A DNA stretch of 64,000 nucleotides from Chitinimonas taiwanensis DSM 18899 (GTDB taxonomy: Bacteria > Pseudomonadota > Gammaproteobacteria > Burkholderiales > Chitinimonadaceae). The stretch's first letter is position 1; the number at the start of each line of letters is the position of its first letter. This document shows positions 47,739 through 56,743 of the stretch, piece after piece. The notes beneath the pieces were generated by a model. That model was not told the DNA's origin and did not search any database. It saw nothing but the letters and a program-made list of their open reading frames with translations. The translations under genes were made by a program, and so were the position numbers. Location: positions 1-64,000 of the forward strand of contig NZ_FPKR01000004.1 in assembly GCF_900119825.1 (NCBI RefSeq), read 5' to 3'.

Positions 47739-48467
47739 TTAAGGCTGAGGTGCGAAGTAGAACACCAGATTATCAATGGCCAGCTTGCGCTGTTGTGCAC
47801 CCAGATCGATCACCGCGTAGTGGAAGGGGCTGAAGCGGCGGGTGCTGGGGTCTTGCTTGCCGATGGCCAGGGCGATGTCGACCTTGCCGCTTTGGTTGGC
47901 GCAGCCCGGTTCCGCTTCGGATGCGTTCATGCCATTTTCCACCGCTTGCGCGTGGCTGAGGAAATGACCACGGTAGAGTGCGACCGGCAGGCTGCTGCCG
48001 CAGTCCTGGCTGTTGCGCTCATAGGTGGTCAGGCCCAGGCCGACCAGTGGTTTGGGGCTGTACAGGGTCAGGTAGCGTGCGCTGCCAAAACCTTGCTGCA
48101 GGTAGCGGCGGCCGAACAGGCTGTCGCGCAGATCGGGCTGATCTTCCGTGCCGGCGGGCCAGCTCACCTCGGCCGGTTGCGGGGCAAAGCCCCAGCCTTG
48201 GCGTGCGTGGTTGCCCAGGCTGATGCGCACCCAGTTTTGTTCGACTTTCAACCAGCCATTCAGCCATTGCTCGCCGGCCTTGCCGGCTTCGAAATCGACC
48301 TTGGCATGGCCGGCGGCGGGCTGGGTGTTGCCGACGGTGGCGGCAAGCAGAAACTGGCTGACATCCCAGCGCGCGCTGGCATCTTCGTAGTAGAGCGGAT
48401 CATTGGCCTGGGCCAGGGTACTGGCAGCCAGCAGCAGGCCGCCCAGCAGGGTGTTGCGGTAAGACAT
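47739..48467 (-). CDS. predicted secreted protein, unknown function
   Basis: The 242-aa protein starts with a clear signal peptide (MSYRNTLLGGLLLAASTLAQA, cleavage after AQA near 21). The mature part is mostly polar with scattered aromatic residues and at least two cysteines (SQDCGSSLP and EPGCANQSG), which could form a disulphide in the periplasm. I do not recognise a family. AGGAGG precedes ATG 48467 with proper spacing. It lies directly upstream of the RHS array on the same strand but is separated by a hairpin, and its composition matches the core genome. Confidence 0.75.
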   Translation of the reverse strand: MSYRNTLLGGLLLAASTLAQANDPLYYEDASARWDVSQFLLAATVGNTQPAAGHAKVDFEAGKAGEQWLNGWLKVEQNWVRISLGNHARQGWGFAPQPAEVSWPAGTEDQPDLRDSLFGRRYLQQGFGSARYLTLYSPKPLVGLGLTTYERNSQDCGSSLPVALYRGHFLSHAQAVENGMNASEAEPGCANQSGKVDIALAIGKQDPSTRRFSPFHYAVIDLGAQQRKLAIDNLVFYFAPQP

Positions 48468-48638
48468 GGATTTCCTCCTGAATACACATGGGAACGTCGC
48501 ACGCGACGGCATGGCGACGCGGGCCACCGGCAGCGACATGGTCTGATACGCCTGTCTGCTTGCGGCTTGATGACAATGGTATTGCCACCTGGCGGACTTT
48601 GTCACGCCCGCCGCCCCCTGTGATTCAGTCGGATACGA

Positions 48639-49613
48639 TCAAGGCAGCGCCTGGCACTGCTGGATACTGGCCTGCCCACGCTGCCCGCAAGGGCTGCGCG
48701 CGCCTGGCTGCGGGTGCGGTGTGCCGGCCTCGTCCATGTGCGCGACCACGGTATCCCAGCGGGCTACGCCCTGTTTGTCGATCTCCATGCGCAGCAGCCA
48801 GCCAATGCGGCCGGGGCCTTCACCGAAACCATCGAAGACGAAATTGCCCAGGCTCCAGATGATGGGCTTGCCGCGGTAGCTGGCCGCGCCCTGGGTGAGG
48901 TGCGGGTGGCCGCCCACCACCGCATCCGCGCCGGCGTCTATCATCAGTCGCGCCAGTTGCTGCTGGCGTGCGCTGGGCTCGGGTTCCCCTTCCCAGCCCC
49001 AGTGCATGAAGGGGATCACCACATCGGCACCGGCCGCGCGTGCGGCGCGGATATCACGCAGCACGTGACTGTCTTCGCTCCAAGCAATGCCGGCGTGGCT
49101 GGCACCTGCTTCGAAGCTGCGCGGCTTGAACTCGTTGTAGCTGAGCACGGCGATGCGCAGGCCTTTCTGCTTGATCCATAGCGGCGCATGGGCTTCGCGC
49201 AGATTACGCCCGCCGCCAAAGCTGGCGATGCCGGCGGCGTTGACGTGGGCGATGGTCTGCAGAAACGCTTCGCGCCCATAGTCGCCCGAATGGTTATTGG
49301 CCAGGGCCAGTGCATCAAAGCGGCCCTTGAGCTTGTCCAGCACGCGCGGGTGGGCGCGGAAGGTGTAGATCTTGTTGTCCATGGGCTTGCCCACGGTGGC
49401 GATCGGCACTTCCAGATTGCCGATCCGGTAGTCGGCCGCGCGCAGCAGCGCATCGAAGGGCGCCAGCGGGTCGCCGTCAGCGGCAATCGTCTTGCCTGGG
49501 CCGTCATCCAGCATCAGGTCGCCCACGAAGGCCAGTTTGACGGTATCGGCCAGCGCCAGTTGGCTGAGCAGTGCGGCGGCGAGGCCCAGGGTATAGCAAC
49601 GCAGCAGCTTCAT
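48639..49613 (-). CDS. CapA family protein (poly-gamma-glutamate synthesis type metallophosphatase fold)
   Basis: The 324-aa protein has a signal peptide (MKLLRCYTLGLAAALLSQLALA) and the CapA fold motifs: FVGDLMLDDGPG, IGNLEVPIA, LALANNHSGDYG, FMHWGWEGEPEPS, and VGGHPHLTQG. These His/Asp/Asn positions form the metal site of calcineurin-like CapA proteins. CapA takes part in poly-gamma-glutamate capsule export in Bacillus, but most proteobacterial relatives have no known role, and no capB or capC is nearby. Its ATG follows the previous stop without a gap (TAAATG), so the pair is co-translated. Confidence 0.87.
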   Translation of the reverse strand: MKLLRCYTLGLAAALLSQLALADTVKLAFVGDLMLDDGPGKTIAADGDPLAPFDALLRAADYRIGNLEVPIATVGKPMDNKIYTFRAHPRVLDKLKGRFDALALANNHSGDYGREAFLQTIAHVNAAGIASFGGGRNLREAHAPLWIKQKGLRIAVLSYNEFKPRSFEAGASHAGIAWSEDSHVLRDIRAARAAGADVVIPFMHWGWEGEPEPSARQQQLARLMIDAGADAVVGGHPHLTQGAASYRGKPIIWSLGNFVFDGFGEGPGRIGWLLRMEIDKQGVARWDTVVAHMDEAGTPHPQPGARSPCGQRGQASIQQCQALP

Positions 49614-50009
49614 TTATTTGCCCTCCAGGTGGCACCAGTACTGCAGTTCGCCATCGCGCATCGGTTCATACACGGTCTGCAGGCCGGTGAAGCCGTATCG
49701 GCCGGACTGGCTGCGCAGCGGGTAGGGGTAGCTGGCCTGGTGGATCAAGGTCGGGCCCTCGTCGCGGTCGGCATAGGTATAGAGCTTGATGGCGGCGGTT
49801 TCGCGCGGCACGGTCTCGAACACGATGCGGAACAGGAAGTAGGAGCCGATGGCCGTGCTGCCAACCTGGTAGGGATCGGCGCTCGGGCCGGCGCTCAGAT
49901 TGCGGACTTCGCCGCCGTAATCGACTGCGCAGCGGACCTGCTCCTGGGCCTGCGCGCCCAGTGCGCACAGGCCGGCCAGGGCCAGGCGGAGGTGAAGGGT
50001 AGGGGGCAT
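49614..50009 (-). CDS. small predicted secreted protein, unknown function
   Basis: The 131-aa protein has an N-terminal signal peptide (MPPTLHLRLALAGLCALGAQA) and then a mature domain with two cysteines (RCAVDYGG and YWCHLEGK) that would pair end to end. Strand-rich sequence with SYFLFRIVFETVPR suggests a small beta domain. No family is recognised. It is directly joined to the CapA-like gene (TAA-ATG), so the two probably function in the same envelope process. An in-frame TTG two codons earlier is an alternative start. Confidence 0.7.
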   Translation of the reverse strand: MPPTLHLRLALAGLCALGAQAQEQVRCAVDYGGEVRNLSAGPSADPYQVGSTAIGSYFLFRIVFETVPRETAAIKLYTYADRDEGPTLIHQASYPYPLRSQSGRYGFTGLQTVYEPMRDGELQYWCHLEGK

Positions 50010-50108
50010 AGCCAAGTCTCGCGGGCGAGGGGAAGGCCGGCATTATCGCCGATCTGCCGGCCGGCGCGCGCTGGCTACTTTGCGCGCGCGAATGGCTTAT
50101 AAAGGCGC

Positions 50109-50372
50109 ATGCCGACCCTGACCTTCACCCGCCATCTGCAACACCTGCTGCCCAGTGGCCCGCTGACGGTGCCGGGCGACACGCCGCGGGCGGCGCTCGA
50201 GCAGGTGCTGCGTGACTACCCGCTGCTGCGCAGCTATCTGCTCGATGAGCATGGCGGGCTACGCAAGCATGTGGCGCTATTCATCGACGGCGAACTGCGC
50301 CGAGATGGCATGGACCAGCCTGTGGCGGCGACGACAAAAATCGACTTCATGCAGGCCCTGTCGGGAGGATGA
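50109..50372 (+). CDS. MoaD/ThiS-like ubiquitin-fold protein
   Basis: The 87-aa protein has the beta-grasp pattern of sulphur-carrier proteins, and ends in the diagnostic Gly-Gly (QALSGG), which is adenylated and thiocarboxylated in MoaD and ThiS. It carries VALFIDGEL near residue 57 and a hydrophobic LLRSYLLDEHGG helix-loop. No moaE, thiG or E1-like gene is next to it. Its only tight partner is the Asp-box propeller gene, which starts 1 base after this stop, so a role in molybdopterin or thiamin synthesis should not be assumed. Confidence 0.83.
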   Translation: MPTLTFTRHLQHLLPSGPLTVPGDTPRAALEQVLRDYPLLRSYLLDEHGGLRKHVALFIDGELRRDGMDQPVAATTKIDFMQALSGG

Positions 50373-50373
50373 G

Positions 50374-51435
50374 ATGCAGAACACGATCTTGTTGGGCAGC
50401 CGCAAGGGGCTGCTTGTCTATGGCGAGCGCGCGGGTCAGTGGCAGTTGGCGCAGCACCATTTCTCCGGCGCCCAGGTCAGCGCGCTGCTGGCCGATGGTG
50501 CGCGTTGGTGGGTGGCACTGCGCGATGGGCATTTCGGGCCCAAGCTGCATCTGAGTGAGGATGCGGGCGCCTGCTGGCAGGAAGTGGCGGTGCCGGCCCT
50601 GCCAGCCGATGGGGAGAAGCGGCCGATACTCGATCAGATCTGGACCCTGGCCGTCGGGCGCGATGGCGTGCTGTGGGCGGGTTGCATTCCGGCCGGGCTG
50701 TTTCGCTCTGGCGATGCCGGACGCAGCTGGCAGCTGGTCGAGGCGCTGTGGCAGCGCCCTGAGCGCGCGCAGTGGTTTGGCGGCGGCTTTGACGACGCGG
50801 GCATTCATTCCATCCTGATCGACCCGCGCGACCCCGCGCAGCTGGTGCTGGGCATTTCCTGTGGTGGGGTATGGCGCACGCGCGATGGCGGAGCGAGCTG
50901 GGCCCTGCATTGCCAGGGCCTGTGGGCCGCTTATATGCCGGAGGAAGAGAAGAACACCGAGGCGGTGCAGGACCCGCACCGGCTTGCGCAATGCCAGTCC
51001 AAGCCCGAGGTGTTCTGGTGCCAGCATCACAATGGCCAGTTCCGTAGCTGCGACGATCTGGCCAGCTGGCAGGAGCTGGCACCGCCTGCGCCGCTGTCGA
51101 GCTTTGGCTTTGCGGTGGCAGCCCATCCGCACGACCCCTTGAGCGCCTGGTTCGCGCCGGCGGAAGTCGACCAGCGCCGCATTCCGCGCGATGGCGACTT
51201 CTATGTGCTGCGTACGCGCGATGGCGGGCGCACTTTCGACAAGCTGCAGCTTGGCCTGCCGGCCGCGCCGGCCTTCCATCTGGTCTACCGTCACGGCCTG
51301 GTGGTGGATGCGGCGGGGCAGCGGCTGGCCATGGCGTCCACCACCGGTTCGCTCTGGCTGGGCGAGGCGGGCGGCGAACGCTGGCAGCGCCTGAGTGCCG
51401 AGCTGCCACCCATCTACTGCCTGAGCTTTGCCTGA
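50374..51435 (+). CDS. Asp-box/BNR-repeat beta-propeller protein
   Basis: The 353-aa protein repeats the Asp-box motif of sialidase-type propellers: SEDAGACW, SGDAGRSW, TRDGGASW and TRDGGRTF. No sialidase catalytic Arg triad is evident and there is no signal peptide, so a cytoplasmic, non-sialidase role is likely. GGAGG lies inside the end of the MoaD-like gene, with the stop and start one base apart (TGAGATG). The pairing with a MoaD/ThiS-like protein is the main functional clue; the function is unknown. Confidence 0.8.
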   Translation: MQNTILLGSRKGLLVYGERAGQWQLAQHHFSGAQVSALLADGARWWVALRDGHFGPKLHLSEDAGACWQEVAVPALPADGEKRPILDQIWTLAVGRDGVLWAGCIPAGLFRSGDAGRSWQLVEALWQRPERAQWFGGGFDDAGIHSILIDPRDPAQLVLGISCGGVWRTRDGGASWALHCQGLWAAYMPEEEKNTEAVQDPHRLAQCQSKPEVFWCQHHNGQFRSCDDLASWQELAPPAPLSSFGFAVAAHPHDPLSAWFAPAEVDQRRIPRDGDFYVLRTRDGGRTFDKLQLGLPAAPAFHLVYRHGLVVDAAGQRLAMASTTGSLWLGEAGGERWQRLSAELPPIYCLSFA

Positions 51436-51526
51436 GCCCTGTCCGTGCACGTTGCCGGCGCGGCCGGCAGGCGGCGGTTTGCCCGTATAATCGGCGCTTT
51501 CCGAACCTTTGCACTGACAGAACATC

Positions 51527-54361
51527 ATGGAACTCGCCAAGAGCTTCGAACCCGGTGACATCGAGCGCCGCTGGTACCAGACCTGGGAACAGGCTGGCTA
51601 TTTCAAGCCCAGCATGGACGCCGCCGCGCCCAGCTTCAGCATCCAGCTGCCGCCGCCGAATATCACCGGCACGCTGCATATGGGCCATGCTTTCAATCAG
51701 ACCATCATGGATGGTCTGAGCCGCTACTACCGCATGCAGGGCCATAACACCCTGTGGGTGCCGGGTACCGACCATGCCGGCATCGCCACCCAGATCGTTG
51801 TCGAACGCCAGCTGGCCGAGCAGAAGACCAGCCGCCATGACCTGGGGCGCGAGGCTTTCCTCGGCAAGGTGTGGGAATGGAAGGGCAAGTCGGGCGGCAC
51901 CATCACCCAGCAGATGCGCCGCATGGGCTGCTCGGTGGATTGGTCGCAGGAATACTTCACCATGGACGAGACCCGCTCCACCGTGGTGACCGAGGTCTTC
52001 GTCAAACTGTTCGAGCAGGGCCTGATCTACCGCGGCAAGCGCCTGGTGAACTGGGACCCGGTGCTGGGCACCTCGATCTCCGATCTGGAAGTGGAGAACG
52101 TCGAGGAAGAGGGCAGCCTCTGGCATATCCGTTACCCGCTCAGCGATGGCAGCGGCCATCTGACCGTGGCCACCACGCGGCCCGAGACCATGCTCGGCGA
52201 CGTGGCGCTGATGGTGCATCCGGAAGACGAGCGCTATAGCGGCCTGATCGGCAAGACGGTGATCTTGCCGTTGGCTGGGCGCGAGATTCCCATCATTGCC
52301 GACAGCTATGTGGACAAGGATTTCGGCACCGGCGTGGTCAAGGTAACGCCGGCGCATGACTTCAACGACTACCAGGTCGGCAAGCGCCACAACACGGTGC
52401 TGATCAATGTGATGAGCTTGAAGGCCACGATCCTGGCCGAGGCGCAGGTGTTTGGCCTAGACGGCAGCGTGCAGGGCAGCCTGCCGATTCCGGCCGCTTA
52501 CGCCAATCTCAGCGTCAAGGATGCGCGTAAAGCCATCGTGGCCGACCTCGATGCGCAGGGTTTCCTGGTCGAGGTGAAGAAGCACACCTTGATGACGCCG
52601 CGCGGCGACCGCACCGGCTCGGTGTTGGAGCCGATGCTGACCGACCAATGGTTCATGGCCATGGATCGGGTCGGCCACGGTGACGCGACTGGCAAGACCA
52701 TCGCGCAGAAGTCGATCGAGGCGGTGGAAAGCGGCCAGGTGCGTTTCATTCCAGAGAACTGGGTCAATACCTACAACCAGTGGATGCACAATATCCAGGA
52801 CTGGTGCATCAGCCGTCAGCTGTGGTGGGGCCATCAGATCCCGGCCTGGTATGACGAGGCCGGCAATGTCTATGTGGGCCGCAACGAGGCCGAGGCGCAA
52901 GCCCAGGCCGGTGGCAAGACGCTGCGCCGCGATGACGACGTGCTCGATACCTGGTTCTCGTCGGCCCTGGTGCCCTTCAGCACGCTGGGCTGGACCGGTG
53001 ATGCGGAAAAAGACGCCGCCAACCCGAGCCTGAATGCCTTCCTGCCCTCGACCACCCTGGTAACCGGCTACGAGATCATCTTCTTCTGGGTTGCCCGGAT
53101 GATCATGATGAGTACCCACTTCATGGGCCGCGTACCGTTCAAGGATGTCTACATCCACGGCATCGTGCGCGACCACGAGGGCAAGAAGATGTCGAAGTCG
53201 GAAGGCAATGTGCTCGACCCGGTCGACCTGATCGACGGCATCGCCCTGCCCGAGCTGATTGCCAAGCGCACCACCGGCCTGCGCCGTCCGGAAAAAGCAC
53301 CGCAGATTGCCAAGGTGACCGAAAAGCTGTTCCCGGAGGGCATGCCCGCCTACGGCACCGATGCGCTGCGCTTCACCATGGCCAGCTATGCCACGCTGGG
53401 CCGCAATGTGAACTTCGACTTCAAGCGCGCCGAGGGCTACCGCAACTTCTGCAACAAGCTGTGGAATGCCACCCGCTTTGTGCTGATGAATGTGGACGGC
53501 AAGGACTGCGGTCAGGATGAAGGCCTGCCGCTCGAGTACTCGTTCATTGATCAGTGGATCATTGGTGCGCTGCAAAAGACCGAGGCCGCGGTCAAGGAAG
53601 GGCTCGACACCTACCGCTTCGACCTCGCCGCCCAGGCGATTTATGAATTCGTCTGGAACGAGTACTGCGACTGGTATCTGGAACTGGCCAAGGTGCAGAT
53701 CCAGAACGGTAATGAGGCCCAGCAGCGCGCCACGCGCCGTACCCTGGTGCGCGTGCTGGAAGTGGCGCTGCGTCTGGCCCACCCCATCATCCCCTTCATT
53801 ACCGAAGAGCTGTGGCAGACCGTGGCTCCGCTGGCCAATGCCAAGAAGACCGAGAGCATCAGCCTGGCGCAATGGCCACTGGCCCAGATGGACAAGGTCA
53901 AGCCCGAGGCCGAGGCGCGCATGGGCGTGTTCCGCGAGCTGACCATGGCGATCCGCACCCTGCGTTCGGAAATGAACCTTGGCCCTGCTCAGAAGGTGCC
54001 ACTGTTCCTGGAAGGCAAGGCCGAGGAATTGGCCGAGTTCGGCCCATATTTGCAATTGCTGGGCCGCGTGTCCGAAGTGCAGGTTGTGGCCCAGCTGCCC
54101 GAGGACGATGCGCCGGTGCAGGTCGTCGGTACCACGCGCCTGATGCTCAAGGTCGAAATCGACAAGGCCGCCGAGACCGCCCGTCTGAGCAAGGAGGTGG
54201 CGCGTCTGGAAGGCGAGATCGCCAAGGCCACCGCCAAGCTGGCCAACCCGGCCTTCGCCGACAAGGCCCCGGCCGCGGTGGTCGAACAGGAGCGCAAGCG
54301 CCTGGCCGACTTCGGCGCCACGGTGGAGAAGATGAAGGCCCAGTTGCTCAAGCTGGCTTGA
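51527..54361 (+). CDS. valS: valyl-tRNA synthetase
   Basis: The class I synthetase charges tRNA-Val and edits threonine. The 944-aa product (E. coli 951) has the HIGH-type [13 protein letters not shown], the CP1 editing insertion (including [17 protein letters not shown]), the KMSKS loop [14 protein letters not shown], and a C-terminal tRNA-binding coiled coil (about 880-944). Start ATG 51527 gives [18 protein letters not shown] terminator follows. Confidence 0.97.
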   Translation: MELAKSFEPGDIERRWYQTWEQAGYFKPSMDAAAPSFSIQLPPPNITGTLHMGHAFNQTIMDGLSRYYRMQGHNTLWVPGTDHAGIATQIVVERQLAEQKTSRHDLGREAFLGKVWEWKGKSGGTITQQMRRMGCSVDWSQEYFTMDETRSTVVTEVFVKLFEQGLIYRGKRLVNWDPVLGTSISDLEVENVEEEGSLWHIRYPLSDGSGHLTVATTRPETMLGDVALMVHPEDERYSGLIGKTVILPLAGREIPIIADSYVDKDFGTGVVKVTPAHDFNDYQVGKRHNTVLINVMSLKATILAEAQVFGLDGSVQGSLPIPAAYANLSVKDARKAIVADLDAQGFLVEVKKHTLMTPRGDRTGSVLEPMLTDQWFMAMDRVGHGDATGKTIAQKSIEAVESGQVRFIPENWVNTYNQWMHNIQDWCISRQLWWGHQIPAWYDEAGNVYVGRNEAEAQAQAGGKTLRRDDDVLDTWFSSALVPFSTLGWTGDAEKDAANPSLNAFLPSTTLVTGYEIIFFWVARMIMMSTHFMGRVPFKDVYIHGIVRDHEGKKMSKSEGNVLDPVDLIDGIALPELIAKRTTGLRRPEKAPQIAKVTEKLFPEGMPAYGTDALRFTMASYATLGRNVNFDFKRAEGYRNFCNKLWNATRFVLMNVDGKDCGQDEGLPLEYSFIDQWIIGALQKTEAAVKEGLDTYRFDLAAQAIYEFVWNEYCDWYLELAKVQIQNGNEAQQRATRRTLVRVLEVALRLAHPIIPFITEELWQTVAPLANAKKTESISLAQWPLAQMDKVKPEAEARMGVFRELTMAIRTLRSEMNLGPAQKVPLFLEGKAEELAEFGPYLQLLGRVSEVQVVAQLPEDDAPVQVVGTTRLMLKVEIDKAAETARLSKEVARLEGEIAKATAKLANPAFADKAPAAVVEQERKRLADFGATVEKMKAQLLKLA

Positions 54362-54381
54362 TACCCTTCGGCACCCCTTAG

Positions 54382-54405
54382 CGCCCCGGCTAGTCCGGGG
54401 CGTTT
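54382..54405 (+). terminator. valS terminator
   Basis: Hairpin CGCCCCGG-CTAGT-CCGGGGCG is followed by TTTT. Confidence 0.87.
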
Positions 54406-54425
54406 TACCATCTGCAAAGCCCGCT

Positions 54426-55313
54426 ATGTCTACCACCTCCTCGCGCCGCCTGACTGGTGCCCTGCTGATCCTGCTCTCCGCCGCCGCCTTCGGGGTCATG
54501 CCTTTGTTTGGCCGTCTCGCCTATGCCTCGGGCGCCGATACCCAGGCGGTGCTGCTGCTACGTTTCCTGATTGCCGCCGCTTGCCTGGCTACCATCATGT
54601 TGCTGCGCGGCGAGGCCTGGCCGCGCGGGCGGCTCCTGCTGGGGCTACTGGCGATGGGTGCGGTGGGCTATGCCGGGCAGGCTTTCAGCTATTTTTCCGC
54701 GCTCAAGTACGCGAGCGCCTCGCTGACGGCGCTGCTGCTGTATACCTTTCCGGTCATCGTCACCCTGATCGCCGCCATCTGGCTGAAGGAGCCGCTGACC
54801 CGGCGCAAGGTGGGGGCGCTGCTGCTGGCCTGCCTGGGCTTGGCGCTGACGGTGGGCGATGCCTTGTCCGGCTCGCCCATTGGTATTGCGTTCGGTCTGG
54901 GGGCGGCGCTCATCTATTCGATTTATATCGCGGTAGGCACGCGTCTGACCCCGCAGGCCGGGGCGCTGGCCAGTTCCGCGGTGGTGATGGCGGGCGGTGC
55001 GCTGACTTTTGCGCTGAGCGCGCTGTTTCAGGCGCCCGCCCTGCCGCAGACCGGGCTGGGTTGGCTGGCGGTGGCGGCGATTGGCCTGCTGTGTAGCGTT
55101 TTGGCTGCACTGGCCTTCTTTGCCGGCCTGGCTCGTCTTGGGGCATATGAAGCCGCGATGCTGTCTACCTTTGAGCCGGTGGTGACTGTGCTCCTGGCCG
55201 CCCTGTTGCTGGGCGAGCGCTTGTCGGCCTCGCAGTGGATGGGCGGGGCGGTTATTATCGGCGCCGTTCTGCTATTGGCGAAATCGCCAGCGCCCGGCAC
55301 GCCGCCGGAATAA
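54426..55313 (+). CDS. EamA/DMT family transporter
   Basis: The 295-aa permease has about ten membrane helices in two EamA halves; the helix after residue 10 begins LILLSAAAFGVMPLFGRLAYA, and the second half contains ALAFFAGLARLGAYEAAMLSTFEP and a C-terminal GGAVIIGAVLL. It is a different gene from the DMT protein at 9978, with no close sequence similarity visible by eye. Substrate is unknown. It begins 20 bases after the valS terminator. Confidence 0.88.
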   Translation: MSTTSSRRLTGALLILLSAAAFGVMPLFGRLAYASGADTQAVLLLRFLIAAACLATIMLLRGEAWPRGRLLLGLLAMGAVGYAGQAFSYFSALKYASASLTALLLYTFPVIVTLIAAIWLKEPLTRRKVGALLLACLGLALTVGDALSGSPIGIAFGLGAALIYSIYIAVGTRLTPQAGALASSAVVMAGGALTFALSALFQAPALPQTGLGWLAVAAIGLLCSVLAALAFFAGLARLGAYEAAMLSTFEPVVTVLLAALLLGERLSASQWMGGAVIIGAVLLLAKSPAPGTPPE

Positions 55314-55345
55314 CACTAGGCGTGATCCGCCTTTGAGGGAAAACC

Positions 55346-56056
55346 ATGTTCTACAAAGATGTTGCTCCGGTCGATGCCAAAAAACATGCCGACCTCAAGC
55401 TGAGCCTGGCTGAGAACTTCAGCTTCGCCAAGACGGCCCATGCCGTACCCGTGGTGGGCGGCGAGTTTTCCAATGCCATGCGTGAATACGCCATCGTGTT
55501 CGCCCAGACTGGCGAAAACGTGTTTGCCGCGACCGTGATGCTGGGCATGAAGCCCGAGCAGAACCTGTTTGTGGGTGCCGATGGCAAGTGGTCCGCCCAA
55601 TACATCCCCTTCTTCGTGCGCCGTTTCCCCTTCGTGACCGTGGAAGTGGAAAACAACGATGCCGTGCTGTGTGTGGAGCAGGGCGCCCTGGCCGAAGTGC
55701 GTCGCGAGGGCGATGCGAATGCGTTCGAGAACGGCCAAGCCACGCAGCCCATGCAGGAATTCGCTCAGCTGATGTTCCAGTCGCGTGACGATGCCAACCG
55801 CACCACCGCCTTCATCAACGAGCTGTCCAAGCAAGGCCTGCTGCGTCAGGTGTCGGCCAGTGCCGATCTGCCAAATGGCGAGAAGGTCAGCATGGACGGC
55901 ATGTGGGTGGTGGATGAGGAAAAGCTGCGCGCGCTGCCGGCTGATGTGACTGCGGCCTGGGTCAAGGATGGCCGCATGGCGCTGATCTATGCCCACCTGT
56001 TCTCGCTGGTCAATCTGCAAGGCCTGGTCGAAAAGCTGCAACAGCAGACGGTCTAA
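55346..56056 (+). CDS. SapC family protein
   Basis: The 236-aa soluble protein resembles the SapC family first described in Campylobacter surface-layer loci. Its features include HAVPVVGGEFSNAMREYAIVF near the N-terminus, the SAQYIPFFVRRFPF block, and the C-terminal YAHLFSLVNLQGLVEKL. SapC proteins have no known biochemical activity; many proteobacteria carry one with no S-layer genes near it. AGGGAAAACC precedes the ATG. A terminator follows. Confidence 0.78.
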   Translation: MFYKDVAPVDAKKHADLKLSLAENFSFAKTAHAVPVVGGEFSNAMREYAIVFAQTGENVFAATVMLGMKPEQNLFVGADGKWSAQYIPFFVRRFPFVTVEVENNDAVLCVEQGALAEVRREGDANAFENGQATQPMQEFAQLMFQSRDDANRTTAFINELSKQGLLRQVSASADLPNGEKVSMDGMWVVDEEKLRALPADVTAAWVKDGRMALIYAHLFSLVNLQGLVEKLQQQTV

Positions 56057-56070
56057 GCTGCACCGGCAAG

Positions 56071-56100
56071 AAAAAGGCGTGCCGTGAGCACGCCTTTTTT
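56071..56100 (+). terminator. bidirectional terminator between sapC-like and thioesterase genes
   Basis: Hairpin AAAAAGGCGTGC-CGTGA-GCACGCCTTTTTT has T-runs on both sides and serves the convergent genes. Confidence 0.92.
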
Positions 56101-56118
56101 ACGCCCATGGCGCGGGTA

Positions 56119-56553
56119 TCAGGCCTTGGCGGGCCAGGCCGGCAGCGCCTCGAACAGAGCGCGTACCTCGCCTTCCATGGCCACCGCGCCACCCGCCTGC
56201 TGGCTGTAGATGACGAAGGTCACGTCCGCTTCGGCCACCACGGTATCGCTATCCTTGAGCTTAACCAGTTGGTGGATGACGGCCGAGCGGCTGCCAATCT
56301 TCTGCATGGCGGTTTCAATCACCAGCTGCTCACCCATCAGGGCGGCGCGTCGGTAATTGATATTGATGTTCACGATCACGAAGGCGAGACCAGCCTGACT
56401 GAATGCCTCGATCGAACCGTATTCTTCAGTGAAGCCCCAGCGCGCCTCTTCGAGGAACTCCAGATAGCGCGCATTGTTCACATGACCGTACAGGTCCAGA
56501 TGGTAGCCGCGTACCTTGATCTCGGTGCGGTGCGGCTGAAAGGGGCTGCTCAT
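56119..56553 (-). CDS. hotdog-fold acyl-CoA thioesterase
   Basis: The 144-aa protein has the 4-hydroxybenzoyl-CoA thioesterase (YbgC-like) hotdog signature LYGHVNNARYLEFLEEARW, in which Tyr/His/Asn replace the classical catalytic Asp arrangement. It then has NININYRRAALMGEQLVIE, typical of acyl-CoA thioester hydrolases. Physiological substrate is unknown; short to long acyl-CoAs are cleaved by relatives. GGAG precedes the ATG 9 bases upstream. Confidence 0.85.
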   Translation of the reverse strand: MSSPFQPHRTEIKVRGYHLDLYGHVNNARYLEFLEEARWGFTEEYGSIEAFSQAGLAFVIVNININYRRAALMGEQLVIETAMQKIGSRSAVIHQLVKLKDSDTVVAEADVTFVIYSQQAGGAVAMEGEVRALFEALPAWPAKA

Positions 56554-56743
56554 GACGGACTCCTCTTTATAAGAGTCGGGATCTTAGCAGCGCCGCCACG
56601 CTTTTGATGATTATATTCAAGCGCTTGCTAGAACTGATGGGCGTAAAACCCGCTCTCCTCCCGCAGGCTGCCGATGGTGCTGGACCGCCCGCCGCACGCA
56701 CATCCGTTCCCCAATCCCGGCCCAGACAGGGATAATCGCGCCC

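Noticed and set aside
48639-49613. Capsule biosynthesis locus suggested by the CapA-like gene
   Set aside because: No capB, capC or other capsule gene is nearby; only a small secreted protein is linked.
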